The translations under genes and the position numbers were made by a program. Below, piece after piece: positions 1 to 13,703 of a DNA stretch of 64,000 nucleotides. Under the pieces are notes generated by a model. The model saw only the letters and a list, made by a program, of their open reading frames with translations. It did not search any database and was not told where the DNA came from. Each line of letters starts with the position of its first letter. Positions within the stretch are counted from its first letter, which is position 1. This DNA is from Rhabditoides inermis (lineage: Eukaryota > Nematoda > Chromadorea > Rhabditida > Rhabditidae): contig CAWZYM010000388.1 of assembly GCA_963966185.1 (NCBI GenBank), forward strand, positions 186,001 through 250,000. The letters run 5' to 3'.

Positions 1-81
1 ATTTGATCTCCATGTTTCATGTTTCTTTTCTCGATGTCTGTTTATGCATTCTCATGATATGTTATTGTTTAGTCATCCGCA

Positions 82-3000
82 ATGGGCGGAAAAGATGTGG
101 AAGTCGCAGCACAATACCTTCGAGAAGTACTACGAAACCACAAAAAGGAACTCATTCAACGTGGGTGTACCGCAGTGAACGAAAGAGAGTGATGAGAGGA
201 AAGCAAAGGATGACAGATCAAAGTTGCGATACGATTATGCAAATACGCGTATGATTCAGCATGCGTGAGTGCCCTACTGGATGCGGTTGCCGGGAGTCAG
301 AAGAGTGGAGCGTTCCCAGTGAGGGTGAGTCTCTTCACCTGCTTATGTACGGCTTCTATCACTATCAAGTGAGTCCTTGATCGCATCGATTCTCGGCATC
401 TCTCCCTCTCTCTAACCCTCACCCCACATCTGTTTGCCACAATAGTTTCGCTTCGTCGCGTCTTGCATATGCTCGCCATTAAAAACTATTTGCATGCGCG
501 GGAGGGCGAGAGGCAAATCGAGCAGAAGAATCACAACGCTTTGCACCTGTCTGTGCACAGGGAATTGCGTGGAAAACTTTGTTTTCAGCAAGCGCTCGTT
601 GATCTGCTGAAATTCACTGACACGGCATGCACTTCACAGAACAGTTCGGTGAGTGTCTATCGTGACCATTCTATGCTTTCATAATAAATACATCCCGTGT
701 TCAGGACAAGCTCACGTCTCTCCTGTCTTTACTCGAGTCTGCTATTTCAACTGCAAAACTCTCGAGCGATAGTCCCGGATCGGCGAGGAGGTAAGAGCGT
801 TCCCTCTGCCACTTTTTTCCGCCACTCTCTCATCGCTCCCTCGGGAGACGTGTATCCCTCGATATAGCCTATTCGACTTTCTCAGATGCACGCGAGCGAA
901 CAACAACGTGGTGGAAGTGGAGGAGGAGGAGGAGGAGGAGGAGAAGGATGACGAGCAACGAACACTCGATGCACTCATGCACACGCTCAATCTCAGGTAC
1001 AACAATTCTTCCAATTGTTTTGTTCAAAGTTTGACGTGAGAGTGTTAGAAACAGCCAAATCGTTCTCAATTTTACAAACTAATTTTCTCAGACAAGTGAG
1101 CAAGTTCGAACCGAAGTTCGAGGGTATGTCGGACGACTCGGACGACGAGGCGTTGACAGTGAAGGAGAGGAAGGAGGAGAGGGCGGAGAAACATGGAAAG
1201 ACGGTGAGGGGAGAGGGAGGGGTGCGATGCGAACTGGTTGCAGACGTGTGAAGAGGAGATCGAGAAGATGGCGGACGGCACGGAGATCCGGCGGAAGAAG
1301 ACGCGCACTGTCAACATGCAACAGAGCAGCAAGCATGTGAGTGACCCACTCCACACACCTCTCATGTGCATTGTGCAGGTGACGATCACGACTCGCGGCG
1401 GCGGCGGGGCAGCCATCTCTCGCGCATTCCACGACGGAGACACCAACATCGACGAGAACGAAGATTTCGAGTGCAACGATTTCTTCAAGGTGAGTGGTCT
1501 TAAAATAGTTGGAATCATTTAGGTTTTGTGTTAGTAGATGACAGATGAAATGGTAAAACGAAAATGAGACACCTCGGCGGAAGACCCGTGGACTGATAAG
1601 TGACCATGGGGACTATGTGTGTGCCACGTGTTCTTCCTTCTCGGACTACCGACTACTCCACTAGGAATGGCCGGTTCTATAGAGAGGATGAGGGATTCGA
1701 ACCCGCGTCGTGTGATTGATAGCAGCGCGCGCTATCCACTACACTACAGTGGTTGCTGCGCTCAAAACGCAAAGAGAGGTATGTATTTCAGAAGCGCGAT
1801 CCGTTTGAGCGATTCCGTCAGAAGTCGTCTCTACTCGATGATTTTGATGATGCAACTCCAAGTGGATTGTCAACCAAGAAGAAGACGGTACAGCAGAGCA
1901 GTGAAATCACACAGTGAGTGAACTGAGAAGAGTCATTGAATGAAACGGTGTTCAGGTCAGTGGAAGAGAAGAAGCAAAAGAACGGTCGATTGGTGGCCGA
2001 CGAGGCTGCTCACCGCATCGATGCCACCGAACTGAACGCTCACCAGACCGAGACTTTCAAGGTAAACATATTATGACTTGAAGGTTATATTTATCCCCCT
2101 TTCCAGGGCAAACAGCTTTTGGATCGCCGAGGAGACGGTTCGTACGAAGAGTCTTTCGTGGTTCGCAAGGGTCTTCCGGGAGTGGAGCCGCCTCCTGTCA
2201 ATAACACCAAGAACAAGAAGGTCGTGGAGTACATGCAAGTAAGACACTTTCTTCTTCTCTTCTCCTCTCATCTATATCCATGTATCCCTCATATCACTTA
2301 ATCACGAATGACGTGTGTGCTGCTGATTAGCTAATTGACGTTTCAATGTGTGTGTGTGTGTGTTGAGAGAGACTACTCTGTTGTATTTCCCCCAGGAGAT
2401 TCACTAATTGTTTGTAGACGTTTGGCGGGAAGAATGACAACGACGAGGATTTCTTCCGCGGAACGGCTCTCGCCTCCTACATCACTCTCAACGACAATCT
2501 CCGGTAGGGACGCTTCATCACATGCGTAGACATCCTAAATGACATGTCGTCTTTGCGAGAAAAGTATTTGAATCTGGAGACTTATCCCTACTAAATCCGG
2601 TGTGAGGGTGTGTGTTTCTATTATGAAATTCTTCAGGAATAACATATCGACTTTTTATATTCCTAAACACAAGCTGGGTGTTTTATGAACTTTCTTTCCG
2701 GGAATGCATTCTAGTATGTTTCTGAACATGATCATTTAATTTAGTCTTATAGAAAATGTGGCTTTAGAATTCCCTTTGCTCTCCGCTCTCCCACTCAATT
2801 CACTGTTTCACGTTTCTGGCACAGTCCACTCCGCTCAACTCTTGTATAAAACAATTCTGGCATTTTATTAAAACTTTTCGCTAAATGTTAACTTGCTAAT
2901 TATGCAAATTTCAGTCTACACGAGGAGCAATTTCGCAAGAAGCTCACGTTCGAGTTCTCCTCTATGGGTATGTATATCGTAGTCCACTTGTTGTTCCCCT

Positions 3001-5988
3001 ACCAGTTGCGTCTGTTTACCCTCTCTTCTCTCGCACTCTCTCCCCTCGCCGCAGTCTCTCTCGCGGGGCGGTCTCTCTCTATTTGGGGGTGTGCTAAGTG
3101 TGGTGGTGGTAGTGTGGCGGCGCCTCTTCGCCCTTTCATTATCCCCCCCACCCCCCCCCCCCCCCTTAAATGCGTGATGCGATTATTCACGGTTGACAGC
3201 TATGATGTGCCCATCCCCTGGTACTTTCACGTACTATTCGGTCAGTTGTTCTATTGCAGGATTTGTGCGTGATTGATAAGGGTCTACCCATCTCTTGATA
3301 TATCAGGAAAACGATTCATTGTACCGTTAATTTCATGTAATATCTCTCTATCTCTCTCCCTGACCTCCTCTCTCCACCACATCTCTTCATTTCTCTGCAG
3401 GTGCTTCGAACGTCACCCCGGATTTTTCGAATCTCGCCTCCCTTCTCCAGAAAAATGCGGATCAATTGGAAGAGAACATGCGACTCCCATCCAAGTTCCA
3501 GGATAAGGATGAACAGGGAGTGAGTTGTGTACCATTTCATCCATCCAACCCCTTGCAGCTGCGTCCGGAAGACGTTCAGAAGGCGATCACGTTCCCGGAG
3601 CGCCTCGCCATCTCCGGCCCCGTGGGAGTGTTGGAGTGTCAGGATGCGATCGACTACCTGGTGATGTGGAGCGAGAACGCCAAGGAGAAGCCGTACGAGG
3701 TATGCTGGTATGTGTGTGACCCTGTGGGAATGCGTGGGTGGAACATGTTTCGCTCGCGCAGCCTGCGGGCGTCCAAGTGAGAGTGTGATGGATGGAGACA
3801 GCTGATGATAGCGCATGCATGCGCGATTGCGATTGCGGGGCCAAGCGCCCACTCTCATTCATATGCGAATCATGTTACGCACGCGCGTTCCAGAAAGCCA
3901 AAAAATGTTATGTAAAACACGTATGTGCGTCTGTTTTTTTTTATACGAGGAAGTACAGTACATTTTCAGGTGCGCGGCGGTCCGAAGGATGCGCTCATTG
4001 TTTTCGCAACTCAGCCGAGAGGAAGCATGTCATATCAAGAGGCATTCATCGCAACATACAGAACTTTCGTCTCCTCACAGGAACTACTTCAAAAGCTCAT
4101 CAAGCGGTTCGTTACACAACTATTGAATTGTGAACTGATGTTATTCATCTTTCCTTACCTCTTGGTTCTTGGCTCTCGCCTTTTTAATGTTTACTCTCAC
4201 AAAATAACTGATTTCCATCTTGATTCAGATACTTGTACGTCTCCACCCGATCAGACGTGTTCGATCAGAAGGCAGTGCGCCACACATTCTCTGTCATCGT
4301 TCGAGTCGTCGATGAACTATGCAGGGCTGAACTCGACACGGTTAAGCTTTTTATTTAAATTTTTTCCTTATATAATTTCCCATTGTGTCAATAATTTTAA
4401 ATACTTCAGGAGCTCGTATCTACTGTGAACGCTCTTGTATATCGTCTCATTCAAGACGGAAACTTTGCATTCTCCAGATTACTCAGGTGAACAGTAAGAA
4501 CTTTTTTCAATGTGATTTTTATCTTGTAACCATTTTCTGTTTAGAAAACGTTTGCACGACAGGATCGATGCGGCGAGTTCATCTGTCAGCATTCCCCGTG
4601 AGATCGGAAAGAAGTGAGTAAATTGATAACTGTCGTTTGCTTATCCGCGGATCTTTTTTTCACAGATCTGACAGCCTGTTTGACTTCGCTTCTTCCCTCG
4701 TGGCCGCTCAGATGACATACATCGACGCCAAACTATTTCAAGCCATTGATGTGAGCGTGCGAAATGGTTAAAAAAAACTTACCTCTCTTTTTTCAGCTTG
4801 CCGAGTTGTTATGGTGGGCACAGGAGGACCGGAAACGATGCCCCAATCTACTCGAGTTCACAGAGCATTTCAATCGGGTAAGCGTTAGATCACTTTTTCA
4901 ATCTATTCACTATTAAAAAACTCTAGAAATTTAAGATTGTAAAAACTAAAAAGAGAAAAAAACATTTCATAGGTGTCGTACTGGGTGCGGACGCTAGTTC
5001 TCCGGCCATCCGAGCAGAGGGAACGAGAAAAGCACTTCAACAAGTTCATCAAGATACTCAAGGTAATTTTTCATCTCAAACTTCAGTCATACTATTATTT
5101 CATCGCAATACTTGCAGCAACTGCGTCGGTTGAATAACTTCAACTCTTACATGGCGATCGTGTCTGCCCTGGAATCGTCGGCCGTCCGACGCATCGACTG
5201 GCCGAAGGCCGCCAGCGACCAACTCAAGGCAAGCACAGTCACACATGACGATTCAGTGTTTGATGTCTTCAGGAGCACTCTACAATCATCGACACCGCCT
5301 ACTCGAACCGCAACTACCGACAGCAGCTCGCCAAGACCGCCCCGCCATGCGTGCCATACATGTAAGATATTACTGATCTCCGCTTATCCGCTTACCATTT
5401 GAATCTACAATCACATAGTCCATTTGTTTTTCATGTGTCGAAGGGAACGCTGTTTTTCTCGCATCTTCGGTTATGATATGTGTGTTTGCAGCGGAGTCAC
5501 GCTGACGGACCTCACCTTCACGCACGCCGGCAACCCGGACAAGCTGCCGGCGGAACGATTCGAGGGCAGGCACGAGCTGCTCAACTTCAACAAGCGATGG
5601 GTGCAGTACGTGATACTCGAGAGCATACGCTCACTCAAGCGATGGTAGGTTGTTTGTTATTATTTCAGTGATTCTGTATGTAGTTTTTACATTGTTGTCA
5701 TAGTTCTCACATTTTGGCTGAAAAGAGCTTACCATACAACTGCCACGTGATCTGGTCAAACACAATCACTCCCAAAAAGATAAAATCTTTTGGAAGTGCG
5801 TCATACTCCCATACTCGTTAGAGAGCATTGCAATCTAAAATTAAAAAAAAAAATGTTGTAGGAACTACGATCTGAAGTTGGATCGGCGAGTGCAGGCGTT
5901 CTTTGGCGGTTTCTCGTCGTATCTATCCGAGGATGAGGTGTGGGCTCTCTCGGAGAAAATCAAGCCGAGCCAGAGAAAGAACAAGTAA
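82..5988 (+). CDS. RAPGEF1: RAPGEF1/C3G-like Ras-family guanine nucleotide exchange factor, about 20 exons, 5' end uncertain
   Basis: Likely loads GTP onto Rap-type small GTPases at the membrane. The C-terminal catalytic half is clear. A RasGEF N-terminal domain is encoded at about 3970-4615 (motif SYQEAFIATYRTFVSSQELL). The CDC25 RasGEF domain follows at about 4665-5985, with FTEHFNRVSYWVRTLVL, LNNFNSYMAIVSAL and the C3G-type ending WALSEKIKP. N-terminal exons (82-3700) are more divergent. They encode helices that fit the C3G N-terminal region, a short acidic run, an EPPPV proline motif of the kind C3G uses for SH3 partners, and NKKVVEYMQ, which matches a conserved C3G stretch. The stop is TAA at 5986. 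The ATG at 82 follows an AG at 72, so this may be an internal exon and the true start may lie outside the window. The phase between the exons near 300 and 446 did not close by eye. The GEF family is certain; C3G is preferred over other RapGEFs because no cNMP, PDZ or RA domain is seen. Confidence 0.85.
1684..1752 (-). repeat. tRNA-like sequence in a RAPGEF1 intron (SINE head or tRNA pseudogene)
   Basis: On the minus strand an A-box-like TAGTGTAGTGG and a perfect B box (GGTTCGAATCC) are spaced as in a tRNA. The 3' acceptor strand ATCCTCT has no complementary 5' strand, so it cannot fold as a functional tRNA. It begins with ACTGTAGTG, like the copies near 16.9, 20.0 and 60.8 kb. Confidence 0.6.
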
Positions 5989-6276
5989 AGAAGACATAAT
6001 ACGCGAGTCTCTCTCTCGCACTCACACACTCGTCTCCCAGTGGTCTCGTGTCATCGCTCTACATCTCTCTCTTTCTCCTGTACACACTATCTCCTTCCTT
6101 CTCTCACACAAGTCCCTTTCCGTCTCACACTCACACTTACAGTTAATATTTCACAGCTACGTATTGATTGCGTACATTGTTTTTCTCTATTTTGTTTAGA
6201 TGTTTATTGAAGTCAGATGTAATAAATGTGTCGTGATAACATGTTTCATGATGTTTGATTGCTCTCGATGAAACGC

Positions 6277-6321
<45 letters not shown>

Positions 6322-6742
6322 AAAATAGAGAGAGAAATAGAGAGGGGAAGGTGGGGTGGAAAATGATACTATGGTATGCGTAGGGTGTGAGAGTAGGCAA
6401 TCTAAGTTGCTTCATCTTCCAAGGCCACTGACCAGCACACGAGTAAAACTGACCTTCGCGCCATCCAACGCCACTCTAATTCATAACACTCTTCTCAGTA
6501 GCCGAGAGTGCTACTCCCTACTCTACTTTTCATCTTTATTGCTCGTTTCGTTATTGTCCATCAAGCAGTGAACATTAATTTGTGAGATTGCTATCGTAAT
6601 ACTCGAGTACTGGTTGTGAGAGTTGCGAGAGAGCGTGCAAAATGGAGAGAATGGCGAGAGAACCGGCGGAAAGCAGGATGCATCCCAATTGCAATCAACT
6701 ATAAAACAAAATGTTGCAGCCGGCTTTGTTTAGTGTCTCACC
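5989..6742. other. Intergenic: RAPGEF1 3' UTR and VWA gene upstream region
   Basis: It contains an AATAAA at 6221, a GA-rich microsatellite at about 6279-6350 and pyrimidine-rich sequence. No coding exon is recognised. A polypyrimidine-AG at about 6719 just before the VWA start could be a trans-splice acceptor. Confidence 0.6.
6221..6226 (+). promoter_or_regulatory. Candidate poly(A) signal of RAPGEF1
   Basis: Canonical AATAAA 233 bp after the TAA stop, on the gene's strand. Confidence 0.5.
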
Positions 6743-8457
6743 ATGTTACTTCTTCAATGCATCGCTGTCATATTACTCACTGGACAGGTAAGACATTTTC
6801 TATTCTAAATGCTATAACATGAAATATGATTTCGTGGTATTGTAGGTGTTGTGTCAATATGAGCAGAACGCGTCGCCCCCGTCTGTTGCCCCGCCACACA
6901 CATACGAAGACGAGCCCAAGCAGATTCAAGTAGAGGCACGAATAGTACATAGTGATACTAGAACTAACTCTATGAAACGTTCTCTTCTAGCCTTCCGTGC
7001 CCGTCGCACCGGCTGTCATTCCCGCAGCTCGCAAGCCTGCCACGCCTCAGAGTCAGTTCCACTAAATTTGCTGCACATAATATGTTCACGTTTCAGGTTG
7101 TTCTGGCGACGTCCTTTTTGTCGTCGACGCTACCGGATCCGTCCGCGGAATCTTCGAGCAGCACATCCGATTCGTTCTCGATGTCGTCAAGGTATTGCTA
7201 TCTTGTGATCGATTCATTCAGTATCATTCTAGGGTCTCTCTGTCTCTCGATCTGGCAGCCACGTCGGTGTCGTTCTTTTCGCGAGCGCAAAGAAGGTGAA
7301 TTATAAACATACAGGCAAATGTTGGTATAAAACTCATATGTTTTCAGCACAAGCTGAAGATTCCCCTCAAGGCGCACACCGACGAGCAGAAGCTGGTCAA
7401 GGAAATCACGGGTGAGGCTGCTCCCTCTAGTTATGAATCGACTCATTTGCAGCTCTTCCGTTCTTCTCCGGAGTGACTGCAATCGGGGCGGCTCTCGAGG
7501 AGGCACACAAGGTATCATTCACACTTCTTCCAACCATGCCTCTCTGTCATCCACCCCATGTGCAGGCCCTCTCCTCCCGTCGCACCGACCGCCTCACCAA
7601 CGTCGTGGTGGTGACGGACGGCTTCAGCTACGACGACGTGTCCGCCCCGGCTGCCCAGCTGCACGCCCTCCCCAATGTGCGCACCGTCGCTGTCACCGTG
7701 GGAGACTCGTTCCGCATGTCCGAGCTGGAGACGATCGCCGGATCCCCGACCCGCGTCTTCAAGAAGGACTCGACCGACGATGTGATCGCCATGCTGAAGA
7801 GCTGCGACAACGACCAGCCGACTTTGGCTCTCTCGAATGACAGCGAGGCCAGGCAGGAGGAGGTGGCTGTGCCGACCAAGATCGCCAAGCCGAGCCGCGA
7901 GCAGATCCGCAAGTGTAAGCGAGAACAACGTCGCCTGCCTATTCATTCACTCATTTCAGTGGCCAAGTCCGCAAAACACGACACTGCTCTCATCAGTGTG
8001 AACGCCGTGGCAAAGAGTAAGCGAGAGTGTTTCATGAATGGCAGTGTCGGATGTGTTTGAGCGTGTCCTCTCGACCTCGTGTTGGTGTTCGATGCGAGTG
8101 GCTCGATGGAGAAGCACTTCCAAGTGCAGCTCGAGACGGCCGCGCGGCTCGTCGACTCACTCACCATGGCAGAGGGACACACACAGGTGCCCCTCCCACT
8201 ACTCCTTATCTCACTCCACCTACTCCAGGTTGCCGCTCTCAAGTACGCCGGAAAAAGGAAGTGCAAAAAGCTCTTCGACTTCGGGTGAGTCGAACAATCA
8301 CCAACTCACAATCTGAAACTCGTTTCAGGAGATACAACGACAACGCGTCGCTTCGTCAATCGATCATGAGCACTCGATTCATCGGTGGAACAACGGCCAC
8401 CAATGAGGCACTCATCACTGCGGCCAAGCAGGTGGGGAGAGAAAGAGAAAGAGAGAA

Positions 8458-8503
<46 letters not shown>

Positions 8504-8861
8504 AGAAGGAGTAAGACTGGTACTCAGCTGCAATCGGCGCGCCGTCATGATGCGAAGCAGGTGGTGATAGTGTTCACGGATGGCTTCTCGATGGACGATG
8601 TGAATGAGGGTGAGTGTCGTGCTCGTCTTCCCTCACTCCCTTCCCACAGGCGCGGCCGCCCTCCGCTCCAATGGGGCCACTGTGTTCGCCCTCGGAATGG
8701 ACACGTTCGTCAACATGGACGAGATGAAGGTGGTCCCTCCTCCTTCTCCCTCCTCGCAATGTGTTTTTCAGATGATCGCGGGCTCATCGTCTCGCGCCGT
8801 CACCCACGACAACTACCCGGCATTCGAGAAAGAGTTCAACACACTCGTGCACAGCTGCTGA
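6743..8861 (+). CDS. Secreted protein with two von Willebrand factor A domains
   Basis: An extracellular adhesion or matrix-type protein. The start at 6743 gives a hydrophobic signal peptide (MLLLQCIAVILLTGQ). A Pro/Gln-rich linker (exons at about 6845-7054) precedes VWA domain 1, which opens with CSGDVLFVVDATGSV and closes with a Cys. Its metal-site motif is DATGS. A second VWA domain (about 8075-8858) opens with LDLVLVFDASGSME, a canonical DxSxS MIDAS, contains VVIVFTDGFSMDD and ends in a Cys just before TGA at 8859. Each domain is bracketed by cysteines, as in secreted VWA modules. About 13 short exons; the intron at about 8432-8561 carries a GA run followed by a G tract. The exact member is not recognised, and ligands are unknown. 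Confidence 0.8.
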
Positions 8862-9341
8862 CCGCCTATCACATGACAACCCATGCATCTCAGTCTCAGG
8901 ACCATATATTACCTCCATTATTTCTATGTATCTCATGATAAACATGTTCCATATACTAGTATAGCTTCAGATTCAAAACTGCATCACATGTTTATTATTA
9001 AAATATTGTAAAAACAAAAAAACAAAACAAATATACATCTTCCGGTAACAGAACAGAAACGATACCAACAAATACAATAAATTCGTAAAACTAACTACCA
9101 AGGAAACAAGAGAACAGGTGGGGTACATTTCAGAGAACTCCACAGAGAAGAAAATTAAAAATAGGAAGAAGTTAAGAACTATCAAAAGGGGTAAGGATAC
9201 CGGATATGAAGAAAAAAGTGTTTGATTCTAAACATGAGATACTACAGGTTATAGAACAAGAAATACTACAGAAAACATTGAGGATGGGGGAAAGACTCAC
9301 ACGAAGTGATAGAAGCGCTGCTGTGGTGAGCTGCTGTGGAT
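8862..9341. other. Convergent intergenic space between VWA and Argonaute genes
   Basis: AT-rich sequence between the 3' ends of two convergent genes, with AATAAA-like motifs (for example around 9076). No exon is recognised. Confidence 0.5.
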
Positions 9342-12300
9342 CTAGGCGTTGCTGCGCGTATTGGAGAGGGGGCGGACTCCATTGGCCAGATCCTCGGTCG
9401 CATCCTCCAGACGCACCTCCTCGATCGACAGTAGACCGCGACGCTGCAACAACTCTCACTCACACTCCCCCCCCTCTCCTCCACTCACCACTGCCATCTC
9501 CTTCCACATGGTGGCACCTCGCTTGGCATATTCGTCCGCCAGGAACACAGGCACCGGGATCCCCACGGGAGAGGAGCAAATCTATACGAAACAATACATT
9601 GCACATACAAAACCACAAAACGAAATGTACCTGGTGGCTGAAGGCGAGTGCAGTGAGCATGGCCTGGACGGCGTCCATCGAATGGTGCGAGTCGTTGCGG
9701 AGGACGAAGTACTCGGCCGCCTTGGCAGTGCCCTGCAATTCGTGTCCTCCTCCCCCATCCATCCATCCCACACTCACGAGAAGGGGACGCGCCGTCTGCA
9801 TGAAGAACTGAGTCGTGTACGGCGCCACCATAGTCGTGTCCACCACCGTCAACGGAAGAATGTTCTCCACAGTATCCTCCTTGGAGGTTGGCACAAAGAA
9901 TCTGCAAGGAATGAATGATCACACATATCTGCCTATCAACGCACCGCTTGTTGTGGCGCTTTGTGCAGACAATGACGAGCCAGAGAGGGTGGTAGTCGGG
10001 ATACTGGCGGAGCTCGGCCCACTCGGCACAGACAGAAGACATGCACACCAGCTCGCCGTTCAGCACCTGTCAGAGTACGCATAGACATGCCTCCGTCTCC
10101 CTTCCACCCACCACATGCTCCAGCTGGGCGTCGCTCACTCCGTCCCGCAGCACCACAATCTCGCTGGGCGGGCGGCCGTGCAGCTGCGAGAACCGGTCCA
10201 GCATGCGGTGCATCCACACACTCAGCACTCGCTCCTCGATCCTCTCCACCCGCGGCTGCTGGTAGCACCAGTCGCCCACAAACTTCTGTTCCAGAGTGGG
10301 TGCTCCATTGTAAGACAGCTGAATCAATGATTGACCCCATTCTCAACCCCCCCCCCTCCCTGCTCACCCCGACAGTGCTGGGCTCGGTGCAGGGCTTGTT
10401 GGCGTGGAAGTCGGCCTTGGACTGAGAGGGCGGGTGCGCCACGTCCAGACCCACGAACAATCGCGAGCCGTCGAACCAGCACTCGATGCTGCAATACTTG
10501 CCATCCCCCTCCCTCCATCCCTCCTCTTCTCACCCGTGCGGACCGGGCATCACGTTGTAGCAGTGTCCGTCGGTCTGCTTCTCGTTCATCTTCGACACAA
10601 TGTTCTCCATCTACAACAATGCCCTCGATACACTCCCAATTGCACCGGTTCGACTCACGGTGACGTTGCTGCGCTTGGCGACGACTCGCTCGATGAGGTC
10701 CATCGTCACGTGCTGGGTGATCACCTGGTGCAGCGCCTCCGCGTACTTCAACGCGCCTAAACACAAGCACTCATCTCAATCACTATCCCATTTCTCGTCA
10801 CTCACGATGTCCCTCCTTCTTGGTCGAGTGGTCGATGTAGAAGAGGAATGGCAGACGGCCGTCTCCTCCCTCGCCCCGCTTCGCCCACTCTCCATTCAGC
10901 AGACACGCCATCTCCTCCACAAACGGACTCACCTACATATACATAAAATAGTTTAAATCGATCAAATTAAAAATGCAAAATGAATTAAATCAATCACAAA
11001 CAACTCGAAGACTCACCGGCTTGTTGAGAGGACGGGCGACGATGAGGCCGGGATCCGAGAGCTGCATACCCTTGGCCCTCGCACTCTCTCGCAGAAACGA
11101 GATGAAACTCCTACAACAACAACACAATTTTAAACAAATATCACAACCTTCCTATTCCCTCACTCACTCAACGACTCTCTTCTTGGCGGGATCGTCGTAC
11201 ACCAACACCCAGCAGGAGATGTTGGCGGGGCTGATGAACCTGCCCATCCGCCACGAGCACTGCACAGTCATCGTAGTCTCACGAGGGAGTCCCGCCACAC
11301 TTACCTTGATCCTGTCGATGGGAGGGGTGGCGCCAGCGTAGTGGACGGACACGTCGGAGTGAGGGCGGCGCAGCGCAGGAGTACCAATGCGACGCTTGAC
11401 ACGAACCTCAACATGTACACTTATCACTACGATTTCAGTACGCCCATAAAGCAACATCTCTCCTCGTTGTTCTCGTACTCACCCCGAAGTCCTGCAGCCA
11501 CCTCGACTCGCATACCATCATGTGCTCTGCGTGCTTGTCAATCTTGCGCAGGCGCTCCGACGGCGACATCGCCACCGGCTCAACACACACATTGTACTGC
11601 TACATACACCGCATATAATAGGTTTCAACTCAGCTAAATATATTGAGTCATGTGTTCCCCTTTTCACTGCCGTCTTTTGAGCTATCTTTTCCATGGTTGG
11701 AACTACCGCTGCCTATAGGTGGTAATGCCCACACTCGTTGGCTGGTTTGATGCATACCTCTCTTTTCAAGACCAATGTCTGCAACAAGAAAGCAACATGT
11801 TCGTGAAGCAAACAAGTAGCGAAAACTTTCTCTAACCACTCTACAGCGTTTCAGAAAACGATGGCAATTCAAAAGCAGTTCCAATAGCGAATAAGCGAAT
11901 ATGTATGACGTACCACGGGGATGAGCTTCTTCTCGAAGGGGAGACGCTGGAAAAGGGCGATGCGGAGCCGATCCATCTCGTAGTACTTGGTGACTCCGCG
12001 ATCCATCACAACGATGCAGCGCCACGACGACGGCAGGCTGAATGCATCTCCATCACCAACCAACCCACACCCGACTCACTCGCTCTTCCACCACGACGAC
12101 TCGGACAGCTTCACACTCTGGTCGTTCTTGCCATCCTGAACAACACAATGTACGCATATTGAGAAAAAAACGTTTAAAATGCGAAACACAATGTTTCTTA
12201 CCGTAATCGAGATGTCTCCTGGCGGCCTGTCGGACAGACGAGTCGCCGTGATAGGAACGATCATGCCGGTTTTATCCAAGTACTCGAGATCCAGATCTGA

Positions 12301-13499
12301 ACAAAGTGCAAATAAAAACGATAACTATAAATAGATAGGAAAGCAATGAGTAGTAGATCCAAAAGGCCTTACCCCGCACATAGTCGCAACACTGCTCACA
12401 CGCGTCCTTGTTCCAGTCGGCGAGGTTGCCGTCCACCTGACCTTGTTTGTCCGTCCAGCCCATGAACAGACACAGAGCACTCCACAGAGACATGCAGTCC
12501 GGGTAGAATATTCCCACCTTGGCTGAAACAGTGCAACATAACAAACACAACGTGCATTGCCTGACCGTCAATGGTGTATACGACGCGGGGTGCGCCTCCG
12601 CGCTTGCCCTCCACCACGCGCACTCCCTTGCATACTCCCTGTCGACGAAGGAAGCCGCGCTCCACCACCTCCGGCTTCTCCCACTCATAGGCCTTGCGGC
12701 CAAACACCAGGTATGAGCCACTGCAATACGACACTTGGCACGTTGACCCCGCATGCACATACCTCTCATACATGTGCTGATTGAGCAAGATTTCGAGCGA
12801 CTGCAGGATCGCTTGTGCGCGCGCGTCCGACGGAGAGCCGAGGCCGTACTCCTTGAGCAGCAGGTGCTGAAGATCGCCTTCCATCGCGGTCATCTGGATC
12901 TAAAACATCCAACAATAACCGTCAAACCATGGCAGATATGCTCACCACAAGGGAGCAGTCGTCAGAGAATCTTCCTTTCGTCTTCAGATCGTCATTGAGC
13001 TCAGAGCAGGTGATGGTGAATGTGAACTGAACATATACATCAGCCTAACCAATTTGCTTGCTTCACCAACCTTCTTCAATGCATCCGTTGACAGCAGTGT
13101 GCTGTAGCCATCGTAGGCGAGGTGGGTGATCTTGTAGAACTCGAAGGAGAGCTTCTTCTGCAGGGTTGCATACAGCAATCGCCTGTTCACAACACGGCGA
13201 GACACACTCGCAGATCTCAAAATACGATTCAAAACTAATACATATACTAATCAACTCACTCTCTCGAACTCCGCTTGGACAGCACACACAGCTCTTTCTT
13301 CTCCTTGTTGGTGAGCTTGATCGTGACGTTGTAGCGGTAGACGACAGACCTCTCGTCAATGTCCACCGGCATCGAATTCGTCAAAAGACGAATCTGTAGA
13401 ACAATAGAGATTTGAGACAAACATGGAAAAGAAACTAACCTCGTTCTCTCCCCTCACAGCCGGATCCATTCGAGGATGCGCACCCGGATTGTGCGACAT
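9342..13499 (-). CDS. Argonaute protein resembling the nematode WAGO clade, many short exons
   Basis: A small-RNA-guided Argonaute, the effector of RNA interference. The start at 13499 (MSHNPGAHPRMDP) lies behind a polypyrimidine-AG that could be a trans-splice site. N and PAZ-like regions are at about 11.3-13.4 kb. The MID domain shows FLFYIDHSTKKEGHRALKY and LHQVITQHV. The PIWI domain (about 9.36-10.5 kb) shows SRLFVGLDVAHPP (first catalytic Asp) and SEIVVLRDGVSDAQ (second Asp). In the final motif, VFLADEYAKRGATMW, the usual catalytic His/Asp position appears to be Met, so slicing ability is doubtful. The ADEYAKRG signature resembles worm-specific Argonautes rather than ALG/AGO types. The stop is TAG (9342-9344), after LSNTRSNA. 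Exon ends are approximate; the family call is firm and the clade call tentative. Confidence 0.87.
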
Positions 13500-13703
13500 G
13501 GCACACCTCGCAGATCTAGGGATAGACAATTATATATCGTAATACCCGGATAATACGAGTTGTAACACGAACATAGTAAAGTCGAAAATACAATGAAAAA
13601 GAAGGAAAAAAGCGAGTGCCAGCTAGCCAGACTGCTGTCTAAACTAGCAAATCGCGCCTAGGTCATAACAGCTGAGACCAGCCAGGCACGCGCGGGCCTA
13701 ATA

